64,000 nt of DNA. Source: Magnetococcus sp. PR-3 (lineage in GTDB: Bacteria > Pseudomonadota > Magnetococcia > Magnetococcales > Magnetococcaceae). The stretch spans positions 124,001 through 188,000 of the forward strand of contig NZ_JBAHUQ010000002.1 in the NCBI RefSeq assembly GCF_036689865.1, read 5' to 3'. A model generated the notes under the pieces. It was not told the DNA's origin and ran no database searches. It saw only the letters and a program-made list of their open reading frames with translations. Made by a program: the position numbers and the translations under genes. Positions 40,731 through 48,723 of the stretch are shown piece by piece (positions within the stretch are counted from its first letter, which is position 1; each line of letters opens with the position of its first letter).

Positions 40731-43700
40731 AGATCCAACAGCTAACCCTCAGCCGTTATGGCCATTTTACAGACCACACGTTAGACCTGGGCAAGCATGC
40801 TGGTTTAACCCTTATTGTCGGTCATAATGAAGCGGGAAAATCTACCACACGCAACAGTATTGTCGATTTACTGTTTGGTATGGAGAGTCGCTCAAAATTT
40901 AATTTCCTGCATAACTACAATGACATGCGCCTTGAGGCCATCTTGGAACATCAAGGACACCCGCACACCCTAAAACGGGTAAAAGGCAATAAAAATACCC
41001 TGCGTGATGAGCAAGACCGACCACAACCGGAAAGTCTACTGACCGGTATGTTGGGGGGCATTAGCCGCGCAGCCTATCAAAATCTGTTTGCCCTGTCCCA
41101 TGAGCAATTACGCCGGGGTGGTGCCGAAATGGCCCAAGCCAAAGGCGACCTGGGTGAACTACTGTTTGGGGCATCTGGCAGTTTACAAGGTGCAGGGGGT
41201 CTAAAAGCCCAACTGGCTAAAGAGGTCGGCAACTGGCACGGCTTGAACAAACGAACCACCCCTATGGCCACAGCACGCGCTGCCATGGAGCAGGCTCAAG
41301 CGGATCTAAAGGCGATTAGTGTTACTGAAAACCAGTGGGTAAAAGCTCAGCAGATTTTTGAACAGGCCAAGGCCCATGATCAAACCATCCGTCAGAGTTA
41401 TCAAACACAAATGCAGCAGTACAAGCAGCTACAACGCTTACATCAGCTGATCCCCTACCTGATGGAGATGGATCAACTCCAAGCCAGACGCCAACCCCTA
41501 CTCACAGAACCTTCGTTAGATCGCGCCCTACCCCAGCGCTGGCAAACGCTAGAAACCGCATGGCTGGAACTACAAGGACAGATGGATCGTAGCCAAACCC
41601 TGCAGCAAAGTACCACGGCACGGCTGGACGTATTACCACCCACAGTCCCCTGGCTACATCGGGAAGCAGAGCTCCATGAGCTGGAAACCCGGCGGGATGA
41701 AGTGCTGAGAGATCAACACCTCAGCCAAACTTTGGATGAAGAGCTGCAAACCCTGCAAACCTCCATGGCTCAGCTCGCCCAACAACTGGGTTACGGCCTG
41801 GAGATCTCCCTACAGACCCTACAGGCCAAGCAACCCTCTACCATGCAAATTCAAACTTTGCAGGAGCTGGTTACCGAGCAGACACACCTACAACAAACCA
41901 AGCAACAACTTCTGCAACAGTGGGAAGAGGCCCAACATCGGGTAAAAACACTGGAGCTGAAACAGAAAAAAAAGCAGGTCTCGCCACTGGATTTGGAGCA
42001 GTTAAAAACCACGTTCACCCAACTGGGCAACCATGCGCCCTTGCATCAGGAGAGCCAGTGTCACGAACAGCGTATGAACGATCAACAAGCCCTGCATCAA
42101 GCCTTGGCCCAGTTGAGCTGTTGGCATGGAGAGCTTGATGCTTTGCAGCAACTGGTTATCCCAACACCCGAGCAGCGCCAGCACCAGAACAAAACATTTG
42201 AACACCTTCAGCAGCAGGAACAGAGCCTCAGTCAGCACAAAGAGAGCCTGCAACGACGTATGGAGCAGATCCAAACCCAGCTTGAGCAACTTAAAGAGCA
42301 GGGGGACCTGCCCACCCCCCAACGTATGGAAGAGATTCGTCAACAGCGCGATGACCAATGGCATGCCTTGATCAAACAGTGGCCCCAAAAGATTGAAGCC
42401 CAGCAACAGCAGCACTATGAAGCACTGGTACAACACGCCGATCAACTGGCCGATACCCGTGAGGCCTACACCAAGCAGATCCATGCCCTAGAGCGCACCC
42501 AAAGTGAAGCGCAGCAGCAACAACAGTTGATCAACCAACATCAACAGCAGTGGCAACAGTTACAACAAGCTCAACAAACGTGGTGGCAACAGTGGCGTAC
42601 ACTCTGGCCTGAAACCTTGCAGAATCTCACCCCACAACAGATTGAAAGCTGGCTGCAACAGCGCCAAAAGGTACTGGATGCACAACGGGCCTTATTCAAA
42701 AGTGAAGAGCAGGCCGAACGGGCCACTCAACAGCTACAAGATGCATGTGAGACCTTACGTCAAGCGCTGTTACCCTGGCAAAAAGACAGTGATGAAACCG
42801 CTTCGTTCACAGCGCTGTTCAGCCGTTTAGAAGCCGCGCATAACTGGGCACAACAGCAGGTTGCTGCCCAACAGGCTATAGACGATCAACGGTTGGATAG
42901 TCAGTTGATTAAGGAGCAGATCGAAGCCAAACAGACCGCATGGCAGCAACACCATGCGCAGTGGCAACAGCAGTGGCAACAGACCACAGCCAACGTTAAT
43001 CTACCCAGTGATCAACCCATTCATGAAATTCACACCTGGATTAACCAGTGGCAGGAGCTCGCCAAACTGCTCACCCAACACAGCCAAAAAAGCCAACAAC
43101 GGCAGACCTTACAGCAACGTTTGCAACAGTTTGAACAGCAAGCAGATCAACTGCTTGAACAAGTAGGCTTTACCCCTGCTCAGGCAGATCAACGCTTGGC
43201 TGCCATGGCCACCTGGCGTGAAGCCACAACCCAAGCCAAATCGGTGGAACAACAGCGAACATCCCTGCATCACGAACAAGAAAAACAGCATAAACAGGCC
43301 CAACAACTGGCCGCGACCCAGGCTGATCTTACCGCCCAACGCCGTACCCTTATGCAACAGTGTGGGGTTGAAGATCCTAAAGCTATGGCTGAGCGGTTCG
43401 AACGCGCTCGCCTGCGTCAGGATTTGGATCAACAATGGAGCCAAAAACTTCAGCAGTTACAAGAGATAACCGATGGGTGGGATTTGCAACAAGCCAGGGA
43501 CGCTGTCGCAGGTGTTGAACGGGAAGAGATTAAACAACAGATACAGGCCACCGAACAAACCCTGGCGGAGTGGGATGACAAACAGCGAGAAGCCAGCCAA
43601 GCCCGACAAGAAGCGGCAGAGGCCGTTGCTGCCCTTGAAGCTGGAGACCCCGCTAAAATGGCCCAATCTTTGGCAGATGCCCAAGCAGAGGTGGACCGGG

Positions 43701-44194
43701 TTACCCGTCATTGGATGGCCGCCTTTACGGCAGAACAGCTCTTTAAAGCCGCTTTGGAACGCTATGCTTTATCCCACCGCGGGCCGGTGTTGGAATCCGC
43801 CCGGCACCATTTTAAACAGCTAACCGATGGTCGGTTTGAAGATTTGGTTATCGATTATGGGAGTGGTAAGGATGCCATACTCATGGTACGCCGTTGTCAG
43901 GATCATATAACACTCACAACCGACGCCTTAAGTGATGGCACATTGGATCAGCTCTATCTGGCTTTACGTCTGGCGGCGGTTGAACACCATGTGGACCAGT
44001 TGGGGCATGGGCTGCCCTTTATTGCAGATGATCTGTTTGTACACTTTGATGATCAACGAACCATGGCCGGACTACAGACACTTGCTCAACTGAGTCGCAA
44101 AACCCAGGTATTGCTCTTTACCCATCACCCCCATTTGGCAGAGCTGGCCCAAACCCATATTGGTGACTACTGTACACTTTTAGAGCTTGGCTAG
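40727..44194 (+). CDS. SbcC/YhaN-like AAA ATPase with long coiled coil
   Basis: The 1155-residue ATPase partner of the preceding nuclease. Walker A is GHNEAGKSTTRN near the N-terminus; the signature region (ALSDGTLDQLYLALRLA) and Walker B (LPFIADDLFVHFDD) are at the far C-terminus, so the two halves fold back over a coiled coil of about 750 residues. The arm is very rich in Gln (QWQQLQQAQQTWWQQW and similar). No zinc hook C-x2-C is visible in the middle, which fits YhaN (AAA_27) rather than true SbcC/Rad50. Likely role: processing of DNA ends or hairpins. Confidence 0.92.
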   Translation: MKIQQLTLSRYGHFTDHTLDLGKHAGLTLIVGHNEAGKSTTRNSIVDLLFGMESRSKFNFLHNYNDMRLEAILEHQGHPHTLKRVKGNKNTLRDEQDRPQPESLLTGMLGGISRAAYQNLFALSHEQLRRGGAEMAQAKGDLGELLFGASGSLQGAGGLKAQLAKEVGNWHGLNKRTTPMATARAAMEQAQADLKAISVTENQWVKAQQIFEQAKAHDQTIRQSYQTQMQQYKQLQRLHQLIPYLMEMDQLQARRQPLLTEPSLDRALPQRWQTLETAWLELQGQMDRSQTLQQSTTARLDVLPPTVPWLHREAELHELETRRDEVLRDQHLSQTLDEELQTLQTSMAQLAQQLGYGLEISLQTLQAKQPSTMQIQTLQELVTEQTHLQQTKQQLLQQWEEAQHRVKTLELKQKKKQVSPLDLEQLKTTFTQLGNHAPLHQESQCHEQRMNDQQALHQALAQLSCWHGELDALQQLVIPTPEQRQHQNKTFEHLQQQEQSLSQHKESLQRRMEQIQTQLEQLKEQGDLPTPQRMEEIRQQRDDQWHALIKQWPQKIEAQQQQHYEALVQHADQLADTREAYTKQIHALERTQSEAQQQQQLINQHQQQWQQLQQAQQTWWQQWRTLWPETLQNLTPQQIESWLQQRQKVLDAQRALFKSEEQAERATQQLQDACETLRQALLPWQKDSDETASFTALFSRLEAAHNWAQQQVAAQQAIDDQRLDSQLIKEQIEAKQTAWQQHHAQWQQQWQQTTANVNLPSDQPIHEIHTWINQWQELAKLLTQHSQKSQQRQTLQQRLQQFEQQADQLLEQVGFTPAQADQRLAAMATWREATTQAKSVEQQRTSLHHEQEKQHKQAQQLAATQADLTAQRRTLMQQCGVEDPKAMAERFERARLRQDLDQQWSQKLQQLQEITDGWDLQQARDAVAGVEREEIKQQIQATEQTLAEWDDKQREASQARQEAAEAVAALEAGDPAKMAQSLADAQAEVDRVTRHWMAAFTAEQLFKAALERYALSHRGPVLESARHHFKQLTDGRFEDLVIDYGSGKDAILMVRRCQDHITLTTDALSDGTLDQLYLALRLAAVEHHVDQLGHGLPFIADDLFVHFDDQRTMAGLQTLAQLSRKTQVLLFTHHPHLAELAQTHIGDYCTLLELG

Positions 44195-44195
44195 G

Positions 44196-45287
44196 TTAAT
44201 CCCCTTCTTTAGAAGAAGGCTCATAGATCGGTAAAAAAAGCTGACAGGATTGAGTGTTCCACGTCTCATCTTTTTCTATCTCTTCACGAACGGGTACTTT
44301 CTCTTCTTTTTTACCGCGTTTAGACATAGGGCTCCCTAAACGGCTTAACATCTGCTCCCCCTCCTCCATGGTGGTCAAAAAATGATCACTGATATGCCAC
44401 TGGGGATTGAGCAATGGGGACTCCACCAAATGCAGCATGGTTGCGGAAACATCCAGTGCTGCCATGGTGCTGTCCAAACCTGCATGGGACTGAACCCCAT
44501 GTTTGGCCGCCTCTTCCAGGTCAAAGATCGCGGCATCCAAGCGTACATCCAATTGGCGGATGGTATCACGCATTTCCGAAGCACCATGCCCCACCCGGGT
44601 TAAGGCGTGTACGGTATCACGCATATCCATAATGGCGGCATCACTACGGCTCAAGTTGGTCTTTGCCGCCTCCATAGCCTCCTGCGCCTGTTCTGAACGA
44701 TCTAAAAAGGTGCGAATCAACGCTTTTTCCAGACGGCGGCGTCGCCCAAATGGCATCCAACGACCATGCTTCTGTTCACTCACCTCTGTCACACCATGCA
44801 CCAACCAACGAATGGCCGTATTGGCTTTAATACGTTTGACCAGATGCATAATACAACAGGAACTGGAGTCTTCCTCACACGCACCATGGGCCCCAAAAGC
44901 CCCGACGCCAATGAGTGCTGAGTGCACCCGCTCGGCATGGCTATCATGCACAATGGCAGATGCTTTGGCGCACAGTAGCCGCATACGGGTCAGGCGATCC
45001 AACAGCTGTGTATGGGGTGAATCTGCAATACAGGGAATACGGCGACATACTTCCTCAATATGACCAAGACGCCGCTCCATAATATCCAAACGTAGACTAC
45101 CCAAACCTTCCAGCTCCCAAATAACAGCTTGGGCAACATCCCTTAGATCATCCCGAGCCTCTTGAAAGCTCTCCTTGGCATGCTGATCCATCGCTTTAGC
45201 CGCACGGGACTGTTGTTCAGCTTGGCTACCTTCCTGGACGGCCATTCCAGTTAGAATACCTTTGGCCAATAGATGCATGGGAAACAT
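44196..45287 (-). CDS. Unrecognised helical protein
   Basis: 363 residues, function unknown. AAGGTGG precedes the ATG by 8 bases, so it is probably expressed. It has no clear signal peptide; the first 20 residues (MFPMHLLAKGILTGMAV) are mildly hydrophobic. Most of it is predicted helical by eye, with repeated Ala/Glu/Arg-rich heptads from 190 to 300, a Cys-rich patch (CEEDSSSCC, about 137-145) and a charged tail (SKRGKKEEKVPVREE). It converges with the SbcC-like gene with one base between the stop codons, and is transcribed alone. It could be a phasin-like or structural protein, but nothing proves it. Confidence 0.75.
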   Translation of the reverse strand: MFPMHLLAKGILTGMAVQEGSQAEQQSRAAKAMDQHAKESFQEARDDLRDVAQAVIWELEGLGSLRLDIMERRLGHIEEVCRRIPCIADSPHTQLLDRLTRMRLLCAKASAIVHDSHAERVHSALIGVGAFGAHGACEEDSSSCCIMHLVKRIKANTAIRWLVHGVTEVSEQKHGRWMPFGRRRRLEKALIRTFLDRSEQAQEAMEAAKTNLSRSDAAIMDMRDTVHALTRVGHGASEMRDTIRQLDVRLDAAIFDLEEAAKHGVQSHAGLDSTMAALDVSATMLHLVESPLLNPQWHISDHFLTTMEEGEQMLSRLGSPMSKRGKKEEKVPVREEIEKDETWNTQSCQLFLPIYEPSSKEGD

Positions 45288-45704
45288 AGAAACCCACCTT
45301 AGAGATGTTATGACTGAACATAACCGATAAATTCTTGCACCCTCACATGAAGATGCTACCCAACAACTAGCAGATACGGGGCCATCCTGGTCCCCACTGA
45401 CAATTGATATTTATAATGGGTAATATTCATGAAAATAGCCTTGAGAGCTATGAAAACATGAATTATTTCAGTCTATTGTATTTGTATGCTGCTGTGAAGG
45501 AAAACAGATGAAAAAGGGATGATGATGCCACGACAGGACCGTCATATATGCCTATAAAGCCCGTTGATATAACGATGTATTGAACAGTATACAGATGGGG
45601 ATAAGGCGTAAAAAAAAGCGGCACCTTTTTCTTAGGGCAAAGAAAAAGGTGCCGACTCACCCCATGGGTATAAGCAGAATGTCATCCATGGGGCTGGGGT
45701 CATG
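45288..45704. other. Intergenic region with a minus-strand terminator
   Basis: 417 bases between two minus-strand genes. The right part holds the terminator of the sigma-factor operon. The AT-rich left part (45390-45560) should carry the promoter of the unrecognised protein; I could not choose a box with confidence. Confidence 0.5.
45610..45654 (-). terminator. Strong terminator of the sigma/anti-sigma operon
   Basis: CGGCACCTTTTTCTT (45619-45633) and AAGAAAAAGGTGCCG (45640-45654) pair perfectly over 15 bases. On the minus strand the stem is followed by eight T, directly downstream of the sensor gene's stop. Confidence 0.88.
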
Positions 45705-46229
45705 TTACTGGCCTGCTGAACGGGGGAAGTTTCGATCAGGACTGTCACATCGGCCACCACCACGATGTGATTTGCGGTGGTGACCACGACCCTTAAACTT
45801 AAACATTTGTTGGCGAATATCCGAAGGAAGCGACGTTGCGGCCTGCATCATCATACGATGGGCAGACTCCTGAGCCTGTTGTGCATGCAGGCGCAGTTCA
45901 CTAAAAGCCTGGTCCAAAGCCGCTTGATCAACCTGATCATTAACAAGCAGGGTATGTACTTGCCGCTTCTTTTGGTGCAGTTGACGCATGGAGTCCCGCA
46001 TGGTGGGCATATGATCTTGCACAATAGGCCTAAGCTGTTGACGGGTTTGCGGATCTAAATGCCGCATGGCATGGCCCATCATGTATGGCCCCCCTATCGT
46101 TGGGCCATGCATGGCCCGATACAAGGGTCCACCACGCCAGTAGGAGATACCTAGCATACCCACAAAAAAGAGATTCAAGGCGACGGAAACAAACAGTATT
46201 ACCACCAACCATCGGGGAAGATTTTTCAT
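45705..46229 (-). CDS. Periplasmic metal sensor of the CnrX/Metal_resist family
   Basis: 174 residues from ATG 46229, which has GGAG 9 bases upstream; the frame opens earlier but overlaps the anti-sigma gene. One membrane anchor (WLVVILFVSVALNLFFVGML) is followed by a periplasmic four-helix domain rich in His and Met: YRAMHGP, YMMGHAMRHLD, QDHMPTMRDSMRQLHQKK, RMMMQ. This is the pattern of the heavy-metal-resistance family that includes CnrX, NccX and CpxP-like proteins. The basic tail ends in GRGHHRKSHRGGGRC. It begins 2 bp after the anti-sigma gene. Probable role: signals periplasmic metal or misfolding to the anti-sigma factor. Confidence 0.8.
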   Translation of the reverse strand: MKNLPRWLVVILFVSVALNLFFVGMLGISYWRGGPLYRAMHGPTIGGPYMMGHAMRHLDPQTRQQLRPIVQDHMPTMRDSMRQLHQKKRQVHTLLVNDQVDQAALDQAFSELRLHAQQAQESAHRMMMQAATSLPSDIRQQMFKFKGRGHHRKSHRGGGRCDSPDRNFPRSAGQ

Positions 46230-46231
46230 GG

Positions 46232-46684
46232 TCACCACTCCGGTAACTGCTCGGGCCCATAAGCCAGCAGTCGCCACGCCTCCATATTTTCACTCTCAGC
46301 GACCAACGGTTCGCTGGGGCTGATTTCATCAGGAATCTGCATACCCACCAACACACCAAACATGATGGATGCCGCCAGTGCTACAGTGGGTTGCCATACC
46401 CGTTCAAACGGCCACAGACGCCGGAAAAGGGATTCACGCGGTGCCGGCACATCCAACAACAAACGACCGATCAGGGCACTATCGGGTAAGGGTGGCGGTG
46501 CGATATCCAACCACTCATCCAGGCTCTGAGCTTCGGTACACACCCCCTGTAAATGAGGCTTGTGCGCCAAAAGGGTTAGTGCTGGCTGACGTTCTGCTTC
46601 TGGCCAGCGCTGGGCATCTGCCCCGTAGGCATCCACTAGCTCTTGTAGTCGTTGTTCTGTCATGGTTGCATCTAAGTTGGCCAT
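46232..46684 (-). CDS. Membrane anti-sigma factor (probable)
   Basis: 150 residues from the ATG at 46684 (AAGGAG 7 bases upstream). An earlier start lies far inside the sigma gene and is rejected. A cytoplasmic N-terminal part (LQELVDAYGADAQRWPEAER, about 10-30) resembles the short ZAS-like segments of anti-sigma factors; there is one membrane segment (TVALAASIMFGVLVGMQI, about 105-125) and a short periplasmic tail. It begins 10 bp after the ECF sigma stop and is followed by the sensor, giving the order sigma, anti-sigma, sensor. The assignment rests on position and topology more than on sequence. Confidence 0.75.
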   Translation of the reverse strand: MANLDATMTEQRLQELVDAYGADAQRWPEAERQPALTLLAHKPHLQGVCTEAQSLDEWLDIAPPPLPDSALIGRLLLDVPAPRESLFRRLWPFERVWQPTVALAASIMFGVLVGMQIPDEISPSEPLVAESENMEAWRLLAYGPEQLPEW

Positions 46685-46694
46685 GGTGAACTCC

Positions 46695-47288
46695 TTACGC
46701 TCCCCGATCCAGATCGGCCAGCAGGGACCGTAGTTGCTTACGACCCCGACTGAGCAGGGACTCCAACGCTTTAACACCAATTTCCATAATCTCAGCCGCT
46801 TCTTGCTGGGTAAATCCTTGATGATGCACCAAGGTAATGGCCGCACATTGGCGCCGAGGCAAGGCGGCCAAAGCGGCCTCAATACGGGCTGCTTTTTGCT
46901 GACGTTGATGGTATTGGTGCAGATCTTGGCGTGGATCCTCTGGTTCAGCAATGCTGTCCAGAGAAACACCACTTTTTTTCCGCAATCGATCCATACATAA
47001 ATTATAGGTTACGCGGTGCAACCATGTATGGATGCGTGCCTCAGGCCGCCAAGAACGGGCCTGTTTCCACAAACGTAAAAAGGCATCTTGTACCACATCT
47101 TCCGCCTCAGCTTCCCAACCATCCAGCAGGCGGCGCGCCAACCCATAAAGGGGATTGGCGTGGTTGCGCACCAACTGTTGGGCTGCCTGTTCATCACCCG
47201 ATGCAACCTGTTGCAGAAGCTCTGCATCAGTCTGTGCACTCTCAGTGAGCAGGCGTTGAGCCTCGGCGGTATGGGCCAATTGAAGCAT
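46695..47288 (-). CDS. ECF-type RNA polymerase sigma factor
   Basis: 197 residues. Region 2 is clear (NPLYGLARRLLDG, EDVVQDAFLRLWKQA, IHTWLHRVTYNLCMDRLRKK) and region 4 has the helix-turn-helix (GFTQQEAAEIMEIGVKALESLLSRGRKQL). The linker is charged. Start at ATG 47288; only a weak AAGG is near. It is the first gene of the operon with an anti-sigma factor and a CnrX-like sensor. A terminator separates it from the EF-hand gene upstream. It probably drives its own operon and metal- or envelope-stress genes; no target promoter is visible. Confidence 0.93.
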   Translation of the reverse strand: MLQLAHTAEAQRLLTESAQTDAELLQQVASGDEQAAQQLVRNHANPLYGLARRLLDGWEAEAEDVVQDAFLRLWKQARSWRPEARIHTWLHRVTYNLCMDRLRKKSGVSLDSIAEPEDPRQDLHQYHQRQQKAARIEAALAALPRRQCAAITLVHHQGFTQQEAAEIMEIGVKALESLLSRGRKQLRSLLADLDRGA

Positions 47289-47302
47289 GCCTTATTCAAA
47301 CC

Positions 47303-47334
47303 AAAAAAAAGGGGGGCCGTCAAACGATCCCCCC
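47303..47334 (-). terminator. Intrinsic terminator of the EF-hand gene
   Basis: On the minus strand GGGGGG (47329-47334) pairs with CCCCCC (47311-47316) around a 12-base loop, followed by eight T (47303-47310). It sits 12-43 bases after the stop of the EF-hand gene and just upstream of the sigma gene. Confidence 0.85.
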
Positions 47335-47345
47335 TAAGGGGGAAC

Positions 47346-47954
47346 TTATTGACCGGTTGTGTTGGGACCAACCCAACGTGGTGTTTGTTGACCATAGGCC
47401 CAAGGAGGCATGCCATATCCGGGGTACATACCATAAGCAGGTACCCAACCTTGGCCCCAACCTTGGCCCATGCCACGGCCCATACCCTGACCACGTTGCA
47501 TACCACACCCTTGACCAGAGCCCTTACCAGCACTATGTCCCATCATGGTGCGATGGTGCATACCTTTATGTTGACTATGCATGCCACAACGATGCTTGCC
47601 CATACCTGGCTTGCCTGCCGCAAACTCCTTGGCATCGACCTTTCCATCACCATCGCTATCCAAACGATTGAGCTTGCTCTGCATATGGGCCCGTCGTTTG
47701 GCCTTCTTAGCCTGAATCACCTCATCCACAGAGAGAAAACCATCTTTATCGGTATCAATGGCTTTAAACCGTTCGGTCCGGTGGGCTTGCCACTCTTCTG
47801 CTGAAATGGTGCCATTACCATCGGTATCCGCCATTTTCATACCATGACCTTTACCGTGGCAGGAGCCGCCCCCAGAGCCAGCCCAAACATGGTTGGCCGT
47901 TAAACCGAAGCCGACAATCGTCGCAATGGCTAGTAGTGCGGTTCCTTTTTTCAT
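47346..47954 (-). CDS. Secreted EF-hand protein, rich in His, Met and Gly
   Basis: A calcium-binding protein of about 202 residues. ATG at 47954 has GGAGGG 4 bases upstream; a TTG four codons earlier is rejected. A signal peptide (KKGTALLAIATIVGFGL...VWAG) precedes three EF-hand loops: DTDGNGTISAEE, DTDKDGFLSVDE and DSDGDGKVDAKE. The C-terminal half is low-complexity and rich in His, Met and Gly (KHRCGMHSQHKGMHHR, MGRGMGQGWGQGW), which suggests copper or other metal binding. It lies immediately upstream of the CnrHYX-like module and may be one of its targets, but it has its own terminator. Confidence 0.88.
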   Translation of the reverse strand: MKKGTALLAIATIVGFGLTANHVWAGSGGGSCHGKGHGMKMADTDGNGTISAEEWQAHRTERFKAIDTDKDGFLSVDEVIQAKKAKRRAHMQSKLNRLDSDGDGKVDAKEFAAGKPGMGKHRCGMHSQHKGMHHRTMMGHSAGKGSGQGCGMQRGQGMGRGMGQGWGQGWVPAYGMYPGYGMPPWAYGQQTPRWVGPNTTGQ

Positions 47955-48121
47955 GACACCCTCCAACAGGTTAATAATAGAGCTGTGTTTCTCATGCTCT
48001 CTTGCCTGTTAAACGGGGGGCTAGCAAAAACCCTTCGGGAAAAATGACACTAGGGGGGAATTTAGCGATAAAACATTGAGGATGCTTGGGCCCTAAGCTT
48101 GGATCTTTGGTCCATTAAGGC

Positions 48122-48577
48122 TCAGGCCAAGCCTTCAGCAACTGTGGAATTTTGCGTGGTGATTGGGGTTGCGCTCAGCAGATCTTGCACCGTGACCCCT
48201 TGCAGGGCAGAACGGATGGATTGGTTGATCACCGCCCAATGGGGTCGCATGTGGCACGCTTCGTATTGATCACAATGGTCGGTCTGTTCATCGTCACAGC
48301 AATCGGTAATGGCAACCGTGGTGCCTTCCAGTGCCGTAATCAATGATTCCAGAGAGATCTCTTTGGGGGCTTTGGCCAGACGGTAGCCACCTTTCAGGCC
48401 GCGTACACTACACAACAGTTCTGAACGAACCATGATCTTAAGGACTTTACGCACACTGGGTTCTGGTAACTTGGTATGCTGAGCAATATCATTGGCACTA
48501 TGCACCACTTCTGGAGCTTGGGCCATATGCATCATCACCAAGGTACCATAGTCGGTCATTCGGCTCAGACGTAACAT
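48122..48577 (-). CDS. Rrf2-family transcriptional regulator, iron-sulfur type
   Basis: About 151 residues. The winged-helix N-terminus (SRMTDYGTLVMMHMAQ, SANDIAQHTKLPEPSVRKVLKIM, GLKGGYRLAKAP) is typical of Rrf2 proteins. Three or four Cys follow in ITDCCDDEQTDHCDQYEACHM, the cluster ligands of the IscR/SUF-regulator group. It thus likely represses or activates Fe-S assembly genes according to cluster state. ATG at 48577 has GAGG 8-9 bases upstream and is preferred over 48625. No isc/suf gene is beside it in the window. Confidence 0.92.
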   Translation of the reverse strand: MLRLSRMTDYGTLVMMHMAQAPEVVHSANDIAQHTKLPEPSVRKVLKIMVRSELLCSVRGLKGGYRLAKAPKEISLESLITALEGTTVAITDCCDDEQTDHCDQYEACHMRPHWAVINQSIRSALQGVTVQDLLSATPITTQNSTVAEGLA

Positions 48578-48680
48578 GAATCGCACACCTCTGCTGCATG
48601 GGATGAAAGGTCTAACCACCATCATCGCATAAACAGAGCCTGGATTGGTACTATTAAGATTGGGAAATCTGTCGGAAGGT

Positions 48681-48716
48681 CACCCTCCACAGCCCATAAC
48701 GCAGGTGTGGAGGGTG
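48681..48716 (-). terminator. Hairpin after the chemotaxis receptor gene
   Basis: CACCCTCCACA (48681-48691) pairs perfectly with TGTGGAGGGTG (48706-48716). It begins 7 bases after the receptor's stop. There is no T tract on the minus strand, so it may stabilise the mRNA end instead of terminating. Confidence 0.55.
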
Positions 48717-48723
48717 TTTGCCA

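Noticed and set aside
46685-46972. Longer N-terminus for the anti-sigma gene
   Set aside because: It would lie wholly inside the sigma gene; the ATG at 46684 has a strong SD and starts the natural protein.
47088-47804. Plus-strand open frame of 238 codons opposite the sigma and EF-hand genes
   Set aside because: It is antisense to two well-supported genes, and its His/Thr-rich translation reflects their codons.
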